32,588 bases of DNA from Rhodocyclaceae bacterium. GTDB taxonomy: Bacteria > Pseudomonadota > Gammaproteobacteria > Burkholderiales > Rhodocyclaceae. The stretch is from assembly GCA_011391215.1 (NCBI GenBank), contig JAABQX010000019.1, positions 1-32,588 on the forward strand. The letters are read 5' to 3'. A model generated the notes under the pieces. It saw nothing but the letters and a program-made list of their open reading frames with translations, was not told where the DNA came from and did no database searches. The translations under genes and the position numbers were made by a program. Of the stretch, positions 16,052 to 24,496 are shown one piece after another (position 1 is the stretch's first letter; every line of letters begins with the position of its first letter).

Positions 16052-16948
16052 ATGTCGAAAAAGCAATATGCGTTTTACCCCGGCTGCTCGTCGCAGAAGA
16101 AGGCCTCGGCCGATAACTTCCTGCGTTCGATCGATGTCGTCTGCGACAAGCTGGATGTCCAGTTGAATGAAATTCCCGACTGGAACTGTTGCGGCGCTTC
16201 GATCGGCTACGGTGAAGGCGGCGAATTGCCGAGGTTGGCGCTATCCGCCCGTAACCTGGCGTTGGCCGAAACCAACTTTGCCGGCCAGGACATGGTATCG
16301 GTCTGCCCCGCCTGCTGGCTCGCTTCGCGCGAAACCGCCGAGCGCCTGCATGAATCCAGCAGCCTGCTGGCCGAGACCAACGAAGCCCTCAAGGAAGCCG
16401 GCCTCACCTTCAAGGGTGAAGCCAAGGCGCGCCACTTCATCGAAGTGCTGATCGAAGACATCGGCTGGGACAAGATGAAATCGCAAGTCGTCAAGCCGCT
16501 CGATGGTCTCAAATTTGCCGGCTATGTCGGCTGCCAGACCAACCGCCCCTTCGGTATCGTCGGCGAGTCCTTCGAGAACCCGTTGTATCTCGACAAGATG
16601 ATCGAGACCTGCGGCGCAGAAGCCGTCAATTACGATCAGAAAGTGACCTGCTGCGGTGGCGCCCTCGCCTTTTCCGAGCCGGACATGGCGCAAAAACAGA
16701 TCCGCGACATCGTCGAATCCGCCTATGACCACGGAGCCGACATGATCGTCACGCCCTGTCAGCTGTGCCAGGCCAACACCGAAATCTATCAGTCCGAGAT
16801 CAACAAGAAGCACGGCACGAAGTTCAACATGCCCGTCGTGTATTACTCGCAACTGATGACGCTAGCCTACGGTGGCTCAGCCAAAGAGGCTGGCCTTGAT
16901 GGCCAGTTGATCAAGGCAGAACTGCTGGAAAAGATCGCCGGCAAGTAA
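16052..16948 (+). CDS. hdrB: HdrB-like subunit with two CCG domains
   Basis: A 298-residue HdrB protein with both cysteine-rich CCG domains complete: Cys12, Cys46-47, Cys85 and Cys88 in the first; Cys161, Cys200-201, Cys236 and Cys239 in the second. In methanogen HdrB these bind two noncubane [4Fe-4S] clusters that split a disulfide. In Qmo-associated or sulfur-oxidiser versions the substrate is not settled. A ribosome site AAGGAGACGA lies before ATG 16052. It is last in the qmoAB-hdrCB operon and a strong terminator follows. With every ligand intact I expect a redox-active site, not a degenerate structural subunit. Confidence 0.88.
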   Translation: MSKKQYAFYPGCSSQKKASADNFLRSIDVVCDKLDVQLNEIPDWNCCGASIGYGEGGELPRLALSARNLALAETNFAGQDMVSVCPACWLASRETAERLHESSSLLAETNEALKEAGLTFKGEAKARHFIEVLIEDIGWDKMKSQVVKPLDGLKFAGYVGCQTNRPFGIVGESFENPLYLDKMIETCGAEAVNYDQKVTCCGGALAFSEPDMAQKQIRDIVESAYDHGADMIVTPCQLCQANTEIYQSEINKKHGTKFNMPVVYYSQLMTLAYGGSAKEAGLDGQLIKAELLEKIAGK

Positions 16949-16967
16949 AGAATGCTTCAAAGGGGAT

Positions 16968-17003
16968 AACGGCCGGCCAGCTTAGCTGTGCCGGCCGTTT
17001 TTT
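16968..17003 (+). terminator. Rho-independent terminator of the qmo-hdr operon
   Basis: AACGGCCGGC pairs with GCCGGCCGTT across a 12-nt loop and is followed by six T residues. It starts 20 bp after the hdrB stop codon. Confidence 0.92.
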
Positions 17004-17007
17004 CATT

Positions 17008-17016
17008 TGCTATACT
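17008..17016 (+). promoter_or_regulatory. Extended -10 element of the tRNA-Ala promoter
   Basis: TGC-TATACT (TGnTATACT) lies 13 bp before the tRNA 5' end and fits an extended -10. No good -35 is visible, because that position overlaps the preceding terminator hairpin. Confidence 0.5.
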
Positions 17017-17029
17017 TCGCGACCTAAGT

Positions 17030-17105
<76 letters not shown>

Positions 17106-17130
17106 TTCGATAGTCCAAAGCAGTACGACG

Positions 17131-17173
17131 AAGGCCGGGAACCCAATTAACAGCAAGGGTTTCCGGCCTTTTT
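17131..17173 (+). terminator. Rho-independent terminator after tRNA-Ala
   Basis: AAGGCCGGGAACCC pairs with GGGTTTCCGGCCTT (one G-T wobble, 12-nt loop), followed by TTT. It starts 26 bp after the tRNA end. Confidence 0.85.
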
Positions 17174-17219
17174 CATTCCAAGCAAGTCCAGTTAAGTCCA
17201 TTGTTATCCGGGGATATGT

Positions 17220-17268
17220 GGGGGTATATTCGGGGGTATATCGCATACCCCCTGATGAGGATACCCCC
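17220..17268. repeat. Four GGGGGTAT arm-like repeats (two direct, two inverted)
   Basis: GGGGGTAT occurs at 17220-17227 and 17232-17239, and its complement ATACCCCC at 17245-17252 and 17261-17268. They lie between the tRNA-Ala 3' end and the integrase remnant, where arm-type binding sites of tRNA-directed tyrosine integrases are expected. They could also form a cruciform. Integrase binding is an inference. Confidence 0.6.
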
Positions 17269-17432
17269 ATCCTGACAGATTTCTCTGTTCTCGCCACAAA
17301 ACCCGCCCCCCCGTAAGCTGGCCGACGAGAAAGGCTTGTTTTTGTTCGTCACAACAGCAGGCGGAAAACTCTAGTGCTTCAAATATCGTTTTTTCGGCAA
17401 AGAAGAATTGCTGGCCTTGGGGTCTTACCCGA
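17264..17432 (+). pseudogene. Decayed tyrosine integrase N-terminus (DUF4102 type)
   Basis: Conceptual translation from 17312 gives RKLADEKGLFLFVTTAGGKL, an in-frame stop, then CFKYRFFGKEELLALGSYP. This closely follows the N-terminal arm-binding domain of P4-like tyrosine integrases. The stop (TAG) replaces the expected Trp codon of the family motif KLWRFKYRF. Upstream, in another frame, ILTDFSVLATKPA resembles the family's LTDTAIRNAKPA start, so there is also at least one frameshift near 17310. Similarity fades after about 17432 and no catalytic domain follows, so the gene is truncated and dead. It marks an old integration at tRNA-Ala. Confidence 0.75.
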
Positions 17433-17656
17433 AAGCTCGCTACGGTTCATTTCCTGGTCAAACGCCTCGAATGACATTTTTTGAGACGGCTTCTAAGAGG
17501 ATATACTTGTGCCATACGGCAGGTAGGAAGGGACCAATCGACCCCGCTTGCAATTGACTGACTTGGAAACTGATCGCATCCTAAATATACGACTAACGAT
17601 TATGGTCTTGGCGATCAGGCGCCAATCTACGGCATTTGTTGATTCGTATTCCCAAG
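17433..17656. other. Intergenic stretch without recognisable gene
   Basis: About 220 bp of comparatively AT-rich DNA between the integrase remnant and the patatin gene. I see no coding frame, RNA or clear hairpin here. It should hold the promoter of the downstream three-gene operon, but no convincing -35/-10 pair stands out. Confidence 0.5.
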
Positions 17657-19462
17657 ATGATTGAACATGCCAATTGCCAAGCACGCATAAGGGAAGTGCT
17701 CAAGAATAGTCCCGTCTTTGGACAACTTGATGACACTGCATTCGATCAATTTGTGGATAGCCTCACTTGCCTTTCCGTAACTGGCGGCACCCGGGTATTG
17801 CTTGAAGGAGAAGAGTCCAATAGTGTGATCATCGTTCTGAGCGGACGACTGCGCGTCTGGCGTGAAGCGTCCGACGGCAAGTATATGCTTTACAACGAAA
17901 TTGGCCCTGGCGAAAGCATCGGGGAAGCCGGCATGATTCTCCAACAGAATCGGACCGCCAACGTCACAGCCTTGCGCGATTCGCTGCTGGCTGTGTTATC
18001 CAGAGTTGCGTTTGAAACTCTGCTTACAAAACAGCCGCTAGCTATTAATCGGGTCTTTTCCCAATCACTCTATAACTATCTTCGCCACTCTACTCAATCA
18101 AATCCCGGTCGCACCTGCAAGTCCTACACAGTCATTCCTCTGCATCCAGATTGCGGCGCCAACACGTTTGCTGAAAGCTTGGTCAGAGCTTTTTTGTCAT
18201 CCGGGTCTGCACAACACTTGCGTTTTTCTAGTGAACACAGGCCAATGGCATCCGAATTCAGTTTCGAGGAAGAAATTAGCCACCTTGATCAACTGGAAAA
18301 AGAAAACAACTTCCTGGTCTTGGAAACCCAAGCCGAATTTTCACCTTGGATACTCAAGGCCGTCCACCAATCTGACCAGATCATCTTTGTGGCTGCGGGA
18401 CACGCTGATAGCCGAATAAGCGAGTTGGAATACCGGCTTGCCCAGGTGCCGGGTTTCGAAATGAAGCGAAAGCACCTTGTTCTGCTCCACCCCGAGAATG
18501 CGACTCAGCCCTCAGCCATCGCCCCCTGGCATGTCGGTCGTGATGTTGAGCGTATATACCCCTTGCGCAAGGACAATCCGGATGACTTCGCCCATCTGGC
18601 CAGGTTCCTGACGGACTCTGCCGTTGGCGTGGTGCTTGGCGGTGGTGGTGCCAGGGGATTCGCCCATATCGGGGTTCTCAAGGCCCTTGAGGAGGCAAAA
18701 TATCCGATCGATCTTATGGGTGGAAATAGCATGGGAGCACTGATCGGAGCCCAATACATCACCGGCGTGCCCCTGGATGAGATTTGCGAACGAACGCGCG
18801 CATTCGCCCTAGGTGGTGAGATTCCGACCCTGCCGTTCGTCTCGCTATTATCGGGGCGACGTATGGAACGTGATCTCAAGCGCATGTTCGGTGATTCGAC
18901 CTTGGACAATCTCTGGCGACCGTTCTTCGTTGCCGCATGCAATCTCAGCCAGGCAAACACGATTGTTCAGGACAGCGGCGAATTGTGGCGAGCTGTAATG
19001 GCCAGCAACTCTCCGGCTGGGCTTCTGCCACCAATAGTGCATAAAGGCGACTTACTGGTCGACGGCGCAATTCTCGACAATGTGCCCGTGGCTGCCATGC
19101 GCGCGCGTCTCGGCACGCCGCTGGAAAAGAGGCATGGCAATGGCACCATCATCGCTGTCGACGTTGATGTCAGAGACGAACTGAATGTCTCTTCGAACAT
19201 CACCCGACTCACAGCCTGGGGGGCATTCAAGGCTTACATGAAAGTAGGTAAAGACAGGCCCCCGGGAATCGGTGACATTCTTTACCGTGCCGGACATATC
19301 GGCAGCATGCAGCAGAGGGTCAGAACAAAGGCAATGGCTGACCATTACCTTCAGCCACCGGTCGCAGGCTTTCCATTAATGGGCTATCGACAGGCACAAG
19401 CCATCGTTGAGGCTGGCTATCGCTATGCCGCATCCGAAATAGAACTATGGAATTCCCGTTAG
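17657..19462 (+). CDS. cNMP-binding patatin-like phospholipase (NTE family)
   Basis: A 601-residue two-part protein. Residues ~15-125 form a cyclic-nucleotide-binding-type domain (LLEGEESNSVIIVLSGRLRV ... GPGESIGEAGMI). Residues ~320-510 form a patatin hydrolase with the oxyanion loop GGGGARG (328-334), nucleophile Ser358 in GNSMG and catalytic Asp469 in DGA. All catalytic parts are intact. Family members hydrolyse phospholipids or lysophospholipids at the membrane, gated by the cNMP domain. The middle region (130-310) is unassigned. ATG 17657 is chosen; an upstream TTG at 17636 is also open, and neither has a strong ribosome site. The last 16 bp overlap the NRPS start, so the two are translationally coupled. 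Confidence 0.88.
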   Translation: MIEHANCQARIREVLKNSPVFGQLDDTAFDQFVDSLTCLSVTGGTRVLLEGEESNSVIIVLSGRLRVWREASDGKYMLYNEIGPGESIGEAGMILQQNRTANVTALRDSLLAVLSRVAFETLLTKQPLAINRVFSQSLYNYLRHSTQSNPGRTCKSYTVIPLHPDCGANTFAESLVRAFLSSGSAQHLRFSSEHRPMASEFSFEEEISHLDQLEKENNFLVLETQAEFSPWILKAVHQSDQIIFVAAGHADSRISELEYRLAQVPGFEMKRKHLVLLHPENATQPSAIAPWHVGRDVERIYPLRKDNPDDFAHLARFLTDSAVGVVLGGGGARGFAHIGVLKALEEAKYPIDLMGGNSMGALIGAQYITGVPLDEICERTRAFALGGEIPTLPFVSLLSGRRMERDLKRMFGDSTLDNLWRPFFVAACNLSQANTIVQDSGELWRAVMASNSPAGLLPPIVHKGDLLVDGAILDNVPVAAMRARLGTPLEKRHGNGTIIAVDVDVRDELNVSSNITRLTAWGAFKAYMKVGKDRPPGIGDILYRAGHIGSMQQRVRTKAMADHYLQPPVAGFPLMGYRQAQAIVEAGYRYAASEIELWNSR

Positions 19463-22400
19463 CTCCGCCAACGCAGCCAGGAAAAATACTGCCGCTTTCT
19501 CTCAGTCAGCGTGAGATATGGCTGGATCAGATGGCCTGGCCTGGAAGTAGCCATCTGAACATCGGTGGTGGCGGATTTCTCATCGGCTCGTTTGATACTG
19601 GAAGATTTCGCGCGGCATTATCCGCCTTGGTTGAGGAAACAGAGACATTGCGCCTAGTGCCGCTCGCAGATGGCCGTCAGTTTTTGCTCTCCAGCTATAC
19701 AACTGAGCTGACAGAATTGGACTTCAGCCAAGAGGCTGACCCAAAGCGGGCCATGATTGCTTGGTGGCAAAACAAAATCAAGGAACCTTTTCCCGCCGAT
19801 GGTCGACCGCCTTGGCGCTTCATCCTGCTGAAAGGTGGCGATGAATTTCACGGCCTCACCATCCAGTTTCACCACCTGATCATGGATGGCTGGGGCACAA
19901 CTCAAATCATGAATCGCTGGAGCACCCTATACAACAGCCTGATAAAGCCTGCCTCCAGCAAGCCGGAGAAGAGTCCGGACTATTCGCAATTCATTGAGGA
20001 ATCCAACACCTATCGCAATTCGCCTTCATTCATCAAGGATGGACAATATTGGTCGGCACGCTTGCCAGTAGCGCCACAACCCTTGATCGAACAACGACAT
20101 GCCCCCAGTCAAGCCGGCTTGCCAGCTGCCCATATATCTAACCTAGGGATTGCTCGTTCGGACTATGTCAGGCTAGGGGAATTCGCCAAGGAACGTGGTT
20201 ATACGCCTTTTTCCGTGGTGCTTGCGGCGATCGCCCTTTACTATTCACGAACCAGAAACCGCACCCATGTAACCATCGGCATTCCCACGCTCAACCGCGC
20301 TGGCAACCGCTACATCGCGACACCGGGAATGTTCGTCGGGGTCATGCCGATCACGGTTGAAATCAATCCCGCCGCCTCGATCGAAGGTGTCCTCGCCACC
20401 GCGCATCGCACACTGCGCGAAGCGCTGCGGCATCCTCGCTACCCACTCAGCGAATTGTCGCGTTCCCTCAAGATTCTTAGTGAAAAGCGGAGCGGTTTGT
20501 TCGACGTGCTGCTATCGTTTGAGCGCCAAGACTATTCTATTTTCTTCGGCGCAGCCCGTCTAATAGATTCCAAGCAGTTGTTCTCGGCCACCGCCCGCTA
20601 TCCACTTGGCATCACGCTATGCGAGTTTGCGATCCAACAGGATCTAGAGATGATTCTGGAGGGTAGTTCTGCCTGCTTTGCCAATGGCGAAGTCGAACTG
20701 CTCGCACGACGTCTCTGGTACCTTGTACTAGGCATCATGTCAGCCCCCGAGCAATCGTCAAGGGCTATAGACATCCTTCCTGCCGAGGAACGCTGGGCGC
20801 TGCTGGATGGCCTGCATCAAAATTCCGCCTGCCATGACGGAGATCGATCCTTCGTCTCGCTTTTCGAACATCAAGCCAAGTTGCGGCCAGATGCTATCGC
20901 ACTGACCTGGCAAGGCGGGTCCATGAGCTATTGCGATCTCGAACGACAATCACGTGCGCTTGCCCACACACTGTCGAAGCACATCAATGGCAGAGACGTG
21001 ATCATCGCCATGGCGCTCGAACGGGAACCGGAAATGGTGGTGGCCTTGCTCGCCATTGCCAGGGCGCGCGCGGCCTTCCTGCCGCTCGATCCCGATGCCC
21101 CAGTGGACCGATTAAGAAATATTCTTGCCGCCAGCGGAACGGCTGTCCTGCTGATCCAGACCCGCAATAGAGGCCGCCTATCCTCTCTTCATGAACATAC
21201 GCTGGAGATTGACTCAATCCCTGCACATCCCGACGCGCCTGAAACTGAGCCGTTGGCAACACCTCGTCCGGAAGATCTTGCCTACGTACTCTACACATCG
21301 GGATCCACAGGAGAACCCAAGGGTGTCATGATCGAACATGGCGCCCTGGCCATCAGACTCGCCTGGCTTTCCCGTAACTACCGGGTCACATGTTCGGACC
21401 GCTCTGGACAAGCCACGCAATACACCTTCGATCCTGCGTTGATTGAAATCTGCCTGCCGCTGATTCATGGCGCCAGCGTGGCACTGCCCCCGCCGGGACG
21501 CTTGTCTGCCAGGGCGCTGGTCGACTTCGTCGTGGCCCAGGACGTCACGATCATGGCATTTGTTCCGTCAACTCTGGAACGCTTCCTGGATGCCCTATGC
21601 GACACCCCATCGCCAGATTTGAAATTGCGGGTCGCTTGTAGTGGCGGGGAAATACTGCCAGCCGAACTGGCGAATCGTTTCCTGCGCATGACGGGGGGAC
21701 AGCTCTTCAACGTTTATGGCCCCACCGAAACGGTGATTTTTTCAACCGCATGGCCTTGCCACCCTACTTCTATCGAGAAGTCCCTGCCGATCGGCCGTTG
21801 CATCGACAATACACGAATCTACATCCTGGACGCCGACCTCGGCCTCCTACCCATCGGGGAACGGGGTGAAATCTGCATCGGCGGAGGCGCTGTTGCCCGT
21901 GGCTACCTCAAGCATCCAGAACTCGATCGCATGGCGTTCTTCGACGATCCGTTTGTTCCCGGCGCACGCCTTTACCGAACGGGTGACACCGGATGGCTTG
22001 ACGGTGATGGCAACCTGCACTTTTCCGGACGTCTTGACCGACAAATAAAACTTCGCGGCTACCGTATCGAGCCGGGTGAAATTGAGTCTGCACTGCTGGC
22101 GATGGAAGGAGTATTTCGCGCCGCCGTGAGGACGGTCACATTGAACAAGCAGCAAGTGCTGCATGCTTGGGTGGTTGCTGGCTCTCATGTTGATGCAGAC
22201 AATCTGCGTGAACACTTGCGCAAGCGACTGCCGGACTACATGCTTCCGGGAAGTTTCAGTTTTCTTCCCTCATTACCTGAAACATTGACGGGGAAAATCG
22301 ATTTTTCTGCACTGCCTTCACCGGAGGAAAGGCAAGCTGTCGCGTATTCGCGCAAACCTGCCCCAGGCATGGAAAGTGTCTTGGTCAAATTGTGGACACA

Positions 22401-23289
22401 TGCGCTGGGCAAACAAGTTGAAAGTGTCACCGAAAACTTTTTCGAACTGGGAGGAGACTCCCTTGCAGTCATCGATATCATCACCGGTATCGAAAAGCTG
22501 CTCGGCAGGAAAGTCCCCCTGTATCTGGTTACCGAGAATCCCACGATTGAGTCACTAGCCCGGGCACTAGCAAAAATACCCCAGAAAATTCAACCGTTGC
22601 TCAGGCTGGGCGGTGAGCCCGGTTCCCCCCCCCTCTTTCTGGTTGCATCCGGACACGGGGACCTGATCCGCTTCCAGGCACTTTCTGCCGCATTGGCGCA
22701 GTCGTTCGATATCTACATGCTACAGCCCCCGGATCACGTCCCGACAACGACGCTAGGCGATCTGGCCAGCTTGTATGCCGATCGGATTCGCATGCATGGC
22801 GTCAGTCCGGTGTATCTGGCCGGTTTCTCCGTCGGCGGCATTACAGGGCTCGAAACCTCACGTGCGCTTCAGAACCAAGGAATCAACGTTGGCGGATTGG
22901 TGCTTATCGATACTCTTTACCCTAACGCTTTGGTGCGCGCGCAAAGACTCTGGCAACTCTTCGGCTGGCTGACGAAGCTTCTGCATGTCCAGGAGCTCAG
23001 CATGAATGGCCGACGAATCGATGCCCTGTTCAGCGACGCTGGTCTGGCTGTCCAGATCAAGGCGCTATGGAAATATGAACCCACAGAGTACCTGGGGCCT
23101 GCGCTACTCGTTAAATCCTCCGGACTAGTGTTTTGGCAGCGCTGGCTGTTTAATCCTTGGCGACGCATAGTGACAGATCGTTTGACAGAAATGGAAGCCC
23201 CGGGATTGCACGGCTCCATGTTCGAGCCAGGCAATATCGGATCTCTGGCTGCCATCCTGGAAGGGTTCCGGCAAGGATCAAATCGATGA
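19447..23289 (+). CDS. Single-module non-ribosomal peptide synthetase (C-A-PCP-TE)
   Basis: A 1280-residue complete one-module NRPS. The condensation domain has HHLIMDG at 142-148. The adenylation domain has YTSGSTGEPKG at 616-626, NVYGPTE at 755 and GRLDRQIKLRGYRIEPGEIE. The carrier domain has Ser1005 in LGGDSL. The thioesterase has Ser1128 in GFSVGG, with Asp1155 and His1255 as likely triad partners. By manual alignment to GrsA the substrate-pocket residues read roughly D-P-I-A-A-S-V-I-F-K; I do not recognise that code. The C domain must join an external acyl or aminoacyl donor to one amino acid, and the TE then releases or transfers it. Both neighbours overlap it. No phosphopantetheinyl transferase lies in the window. 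Confidence 0.92.
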   Translation: MEFPLAPPTQPGKILPLSLSQREIWLDQMAWPGSSHLNIGGGGFLIGSFDTGRFRAALSALVEETETLRLVPLADGRQFLLSSYTTELTELDFSQEADPKRAMIAWWQNKIKEPFPADGRPPWRFILLKGGDEFHGLTIQFHHLIMDGWGTTQIMNRWSTLYNSLIKPASSKPEKSPDYSQFIEESNTYRNSPSFIKDGQYWSARLPVAPQPLIEQRHAPSQAGLPAAHISNLGIARSDYVRLGEFAKERGYTPFSVVLAAIALYYSRTRNRTHVTIGIPTLNRAGNRYIATPGMFVGVMPITVEINPAASIEGVLATAHRTLREALRHPRYPLSELSRSLKILSEKRSGLFDVLLSFERQDYSIFFGAARLIDSKQLFSATARYPLGITLCEFAIQQDLEMILEGSSACFANGEVELLARRLWYLVLGIMSAPEQSSRAIDILPAEERWALLDGLHQNSACHDGDRSFVSLFEHQAKLRPDAIALTWQGGSMSYCDLERQSRALAHTLSKHINGRDVIIAMALEREPEMVVALLAIARARAAFLPLDPDAPVDRLRNILAASGTAVLLIQTRNRGRLSSLHEHTLEIDSIPAHPDAPETEPLATPRPEDLAYVLYTSGSTGEPKGVMIEHGALAIRLAWLSRNYRVTCSDRSGQATQYTFDPALIEICLPLIHGASVALPPPGRLSARALVDFVVAQDVTIMAFVPSTLERFLDALCDTPSPDLKLRVACSGGEILPAELANRFLRMTGGQLFNVYGPTETVIFSTAWPCHPTSIEKSLPIGRCIDNTRIYILDADLGLLPIGERGEICIGGGAVARGYLKHPELDRMAFFDDPFVPGARLYRTGDTGWLDGDGNLHFSGRLDRQIKLRGYRIEPGEIESALLAMEGVFRAAVRTVTLNKQQVLHAWVVAGSHVDADNLREHLRKRLPDYMLPGSFSFLPSLPETLTGKIDFSALPSPEERQAVAYSRKPAPGMESVLVKLWTHALGKQVESVTENFFELGGDSLAVIDIITGIEKLLGRKVPLYLVTENPTIESLARALAKIPQKIQPLLRLGGEPGSPPLFLVASGHGDLIRFQALSAALAQSFDIYMLQPPDHVPTTTLGDLASLYADRIRMHGVSPVYLAGFSVGGITGLETSRALQNQGINVGGLVLIDTLYPNALVRAQRLWQLFGWLTKLLHVQELSMNGRRIDALFSDAGLAVQIKALWKYEPTEYLGPALLVKSSGLVFWQRWLFNPWRRIVTDRLTEMEAPGLHGSMFEPGNIGSLAAILEGFRQGSNR

Positions 23290-23969
23290 CACCAAGTCAC
23301 CCGCGCCATCTGCGTCGCAAGTTGGTGACTTTTGGCCTGTCTATCCTGGTTTTGCTGGTATTTGCCCTGATCTGGAACTCTGGGCAGTTCCGTGAAGGGC
23401 TCGACATCGAGCACGTCATCTTCGCGCTCCGGCAGGCCGGTCAGGATTACGGCCTACCCATCGCAATCGCCGGTTTTGCACTTGCCAGCATCCTGGCAGT
23501 CCCGCTGGTGTTCCTCACGATCCTCAGCATCGTCGCCTTCGGTCCAATCCTCGGCTCGATCACGACACTGGTCGGTGGCGGAATCGGGTCTGCAATAAGT
23601 TTTTCCATCGGCCGGCGACTCGGGGAAGAAGTGGTGCGCCAGCTAGCCGGAAACCGGGTCAATGCCATCAGCGAACGACTTGGCCACCGAGGAATACTGG
23701 CCGCCGCTGCGCTGAGAATGGTTCCAGTGGCTCCCTTTGCCATTGTCAACATGATCGCAGGAACATCACACATCCGTCTGCGTGATTTTCTTATTGGAAG
23801 CATGCTCGGCATGACGCCCGGCACAATAGCCTTCGCCTTGTTCGTCGACAATCTACACGCTGCACTCAGCAATCCCGGGCAGGGTAGCCTCGTGCTGGTC
23901 GGACTGACATTGCTGCTGATTATCTTGGGCGTCTGGATTGCAAAAAAATGGATAATCCATCTGGACTAA
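23286..23969 (+). CDS. TVP38/TMEM64 (DedA-like, VTT domain) membrane protein
   Basis: A 227-residue membrane protein of the TVP38/TMEM64 family. After an N-terminal helix comes the VTT core: a re-entrant region ILSIVAFGPILGSITTLVGGGIGSAISFSIGRRLG, then RMVPVAPFAIVNMIAG, then LIGSMLGMTPGTIAFALF. The G-x-R/RxxPxxP-type motif of the family is seen as LRMVPVAPF. DedA-superfamily members flip or scramble lipids such as undecaprenyl phosphate or phospholipids. ATG 23286 overlaps the NRPS stop as ATGA; a longer frame starting at 23157 lies inside the NRPS and is rejected. Its coupling to a phospholipase and an NRPS suggests transport of a lipid product or substrate, which is inference. Confidence 0.88.
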   Translation: MTPSHPRHLRRKLVTFGLSILVLLVFALIWNSGQFREGLDIEHVIFALRQAGQDYGLPIAIAGFALASILAVPLVFLTILSIVAFGPILGSITTLVGGGIGSAISFSIGRRLGEEVVRQLAGNRVNAISERLGHRGILAAAALRMVPVAPFAIVNMIAGTSHIRLRDFLIGSMLGMTPGTIAFALFVDNLHAALSNPGQGSLVLVGLTLLLIILGVWIAKKWIIHLD

Positions 23970-24006
23970 AAACAGACCGCCGATCTGCACGGAACACAAT
24001 AAAGAT

Positions 24007-24032
24007 GCCTTCTAACCGGTCAGCCAGAAGGC
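24007..24032 (+). terminator. Possible weak terminator hairpin after the NRPS operon
   Basis: GCCTTCT pairs with AGAAGGC over a 12-nt loop, 37 bp after the stop of the VTT gene. No T run follows, so it may be only a 3'-end hairpin. Confidence 0.35.
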
Positions 24033-24051
24033 GTTATGATTGATTGCGGAT

Positions 24052-24273
24052 TTAATTATCGAGCACAGACGAACCCGGTGATAACAACCAGAGATTGACT
24101 ACCCTAAAAATGAAAGGAACAAAGGCGACAATTACCCAGCAGACAACTAAACCCACCAATACCGAACTGCCAAACATCAGCCAAGCCATCGCCAAAAACC
24201 CCAACAAAACCAACAACAACAAAATACCGGTAATGAATGCCGAACCTTCAAGATCATGTAATACCTGGATCAT
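24052..24273 (-). CDS. Small two-helix membrane protein, unknown
   Basis: A 73-residue protein that I do not recognise. A short polar N-terminus (MIQVLHDLEG) is followed by two adjacent hydrophobic helices (GILLLLVLLGFLAMAWLMFG and VLVGLVVCWVIVAFVPFIF) and a short tail. It is supported as a real gene by a strong ribosome site, TGAGGAGA, seven bases before ATG 24273. The open frame extends 66 codons upstream, but that part has no ribosome site and odd composition. It is convergent with the NRPS operon and lies 224 bp downstream of the YdcF gene on the same strand. Function cannot be inferred. Confidence 0.6.
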   Translation of the reverse strand: MIQVLHDLEGSAFITGILLLLVLLGFLAMAWLMFGSSVLVGLVVCWVIVAFVPFIFRVVNLWLLSPGSSVLDN

Positions 24274-24496
24274 GACTATCTCCTCACGACACCCCCTGAA
24301 CCGCCCAACCCCACTCCCTCTACAGTAGGTAAAACCAACCAAAATCTCATACTCCACATATACGCCAAGAATAGTCCAAAAGCAATAGGAATGCATAAAT
24401 TTATTCCCATTTATTCTCCGCATATGCGCAGCAATGGCATAACAAACTCCAACAAAGAAGTTAACCAGCAAGGGGGGCTGGAAACTGCTTACGGTT
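24274..24496. other. AT-rich intergenic stretch upstream of the small membrane protein
   Basis: About 220 bp without a convincing gene. A possible minus-strand promoter is TTGCTT-17-TATATG around 24358-24386. The stop-codon stem-loop of the YdcF gene begins at 24487. Confidence 0.4.

Noticed and set aside
11871-16948. sHdr (hdrC1B1A-hdrC2B2) system
   Set aside because: Gene order and the QmoB-type HdrA-MvhD fusion differ from sHdr, and no lipoate-binding protein gene is adjacent.
17220-17268. Short CRISPR-like array
   Set aside because: Repeats are 8 bp, in both orientations and with irregular spacing; no cas genes.
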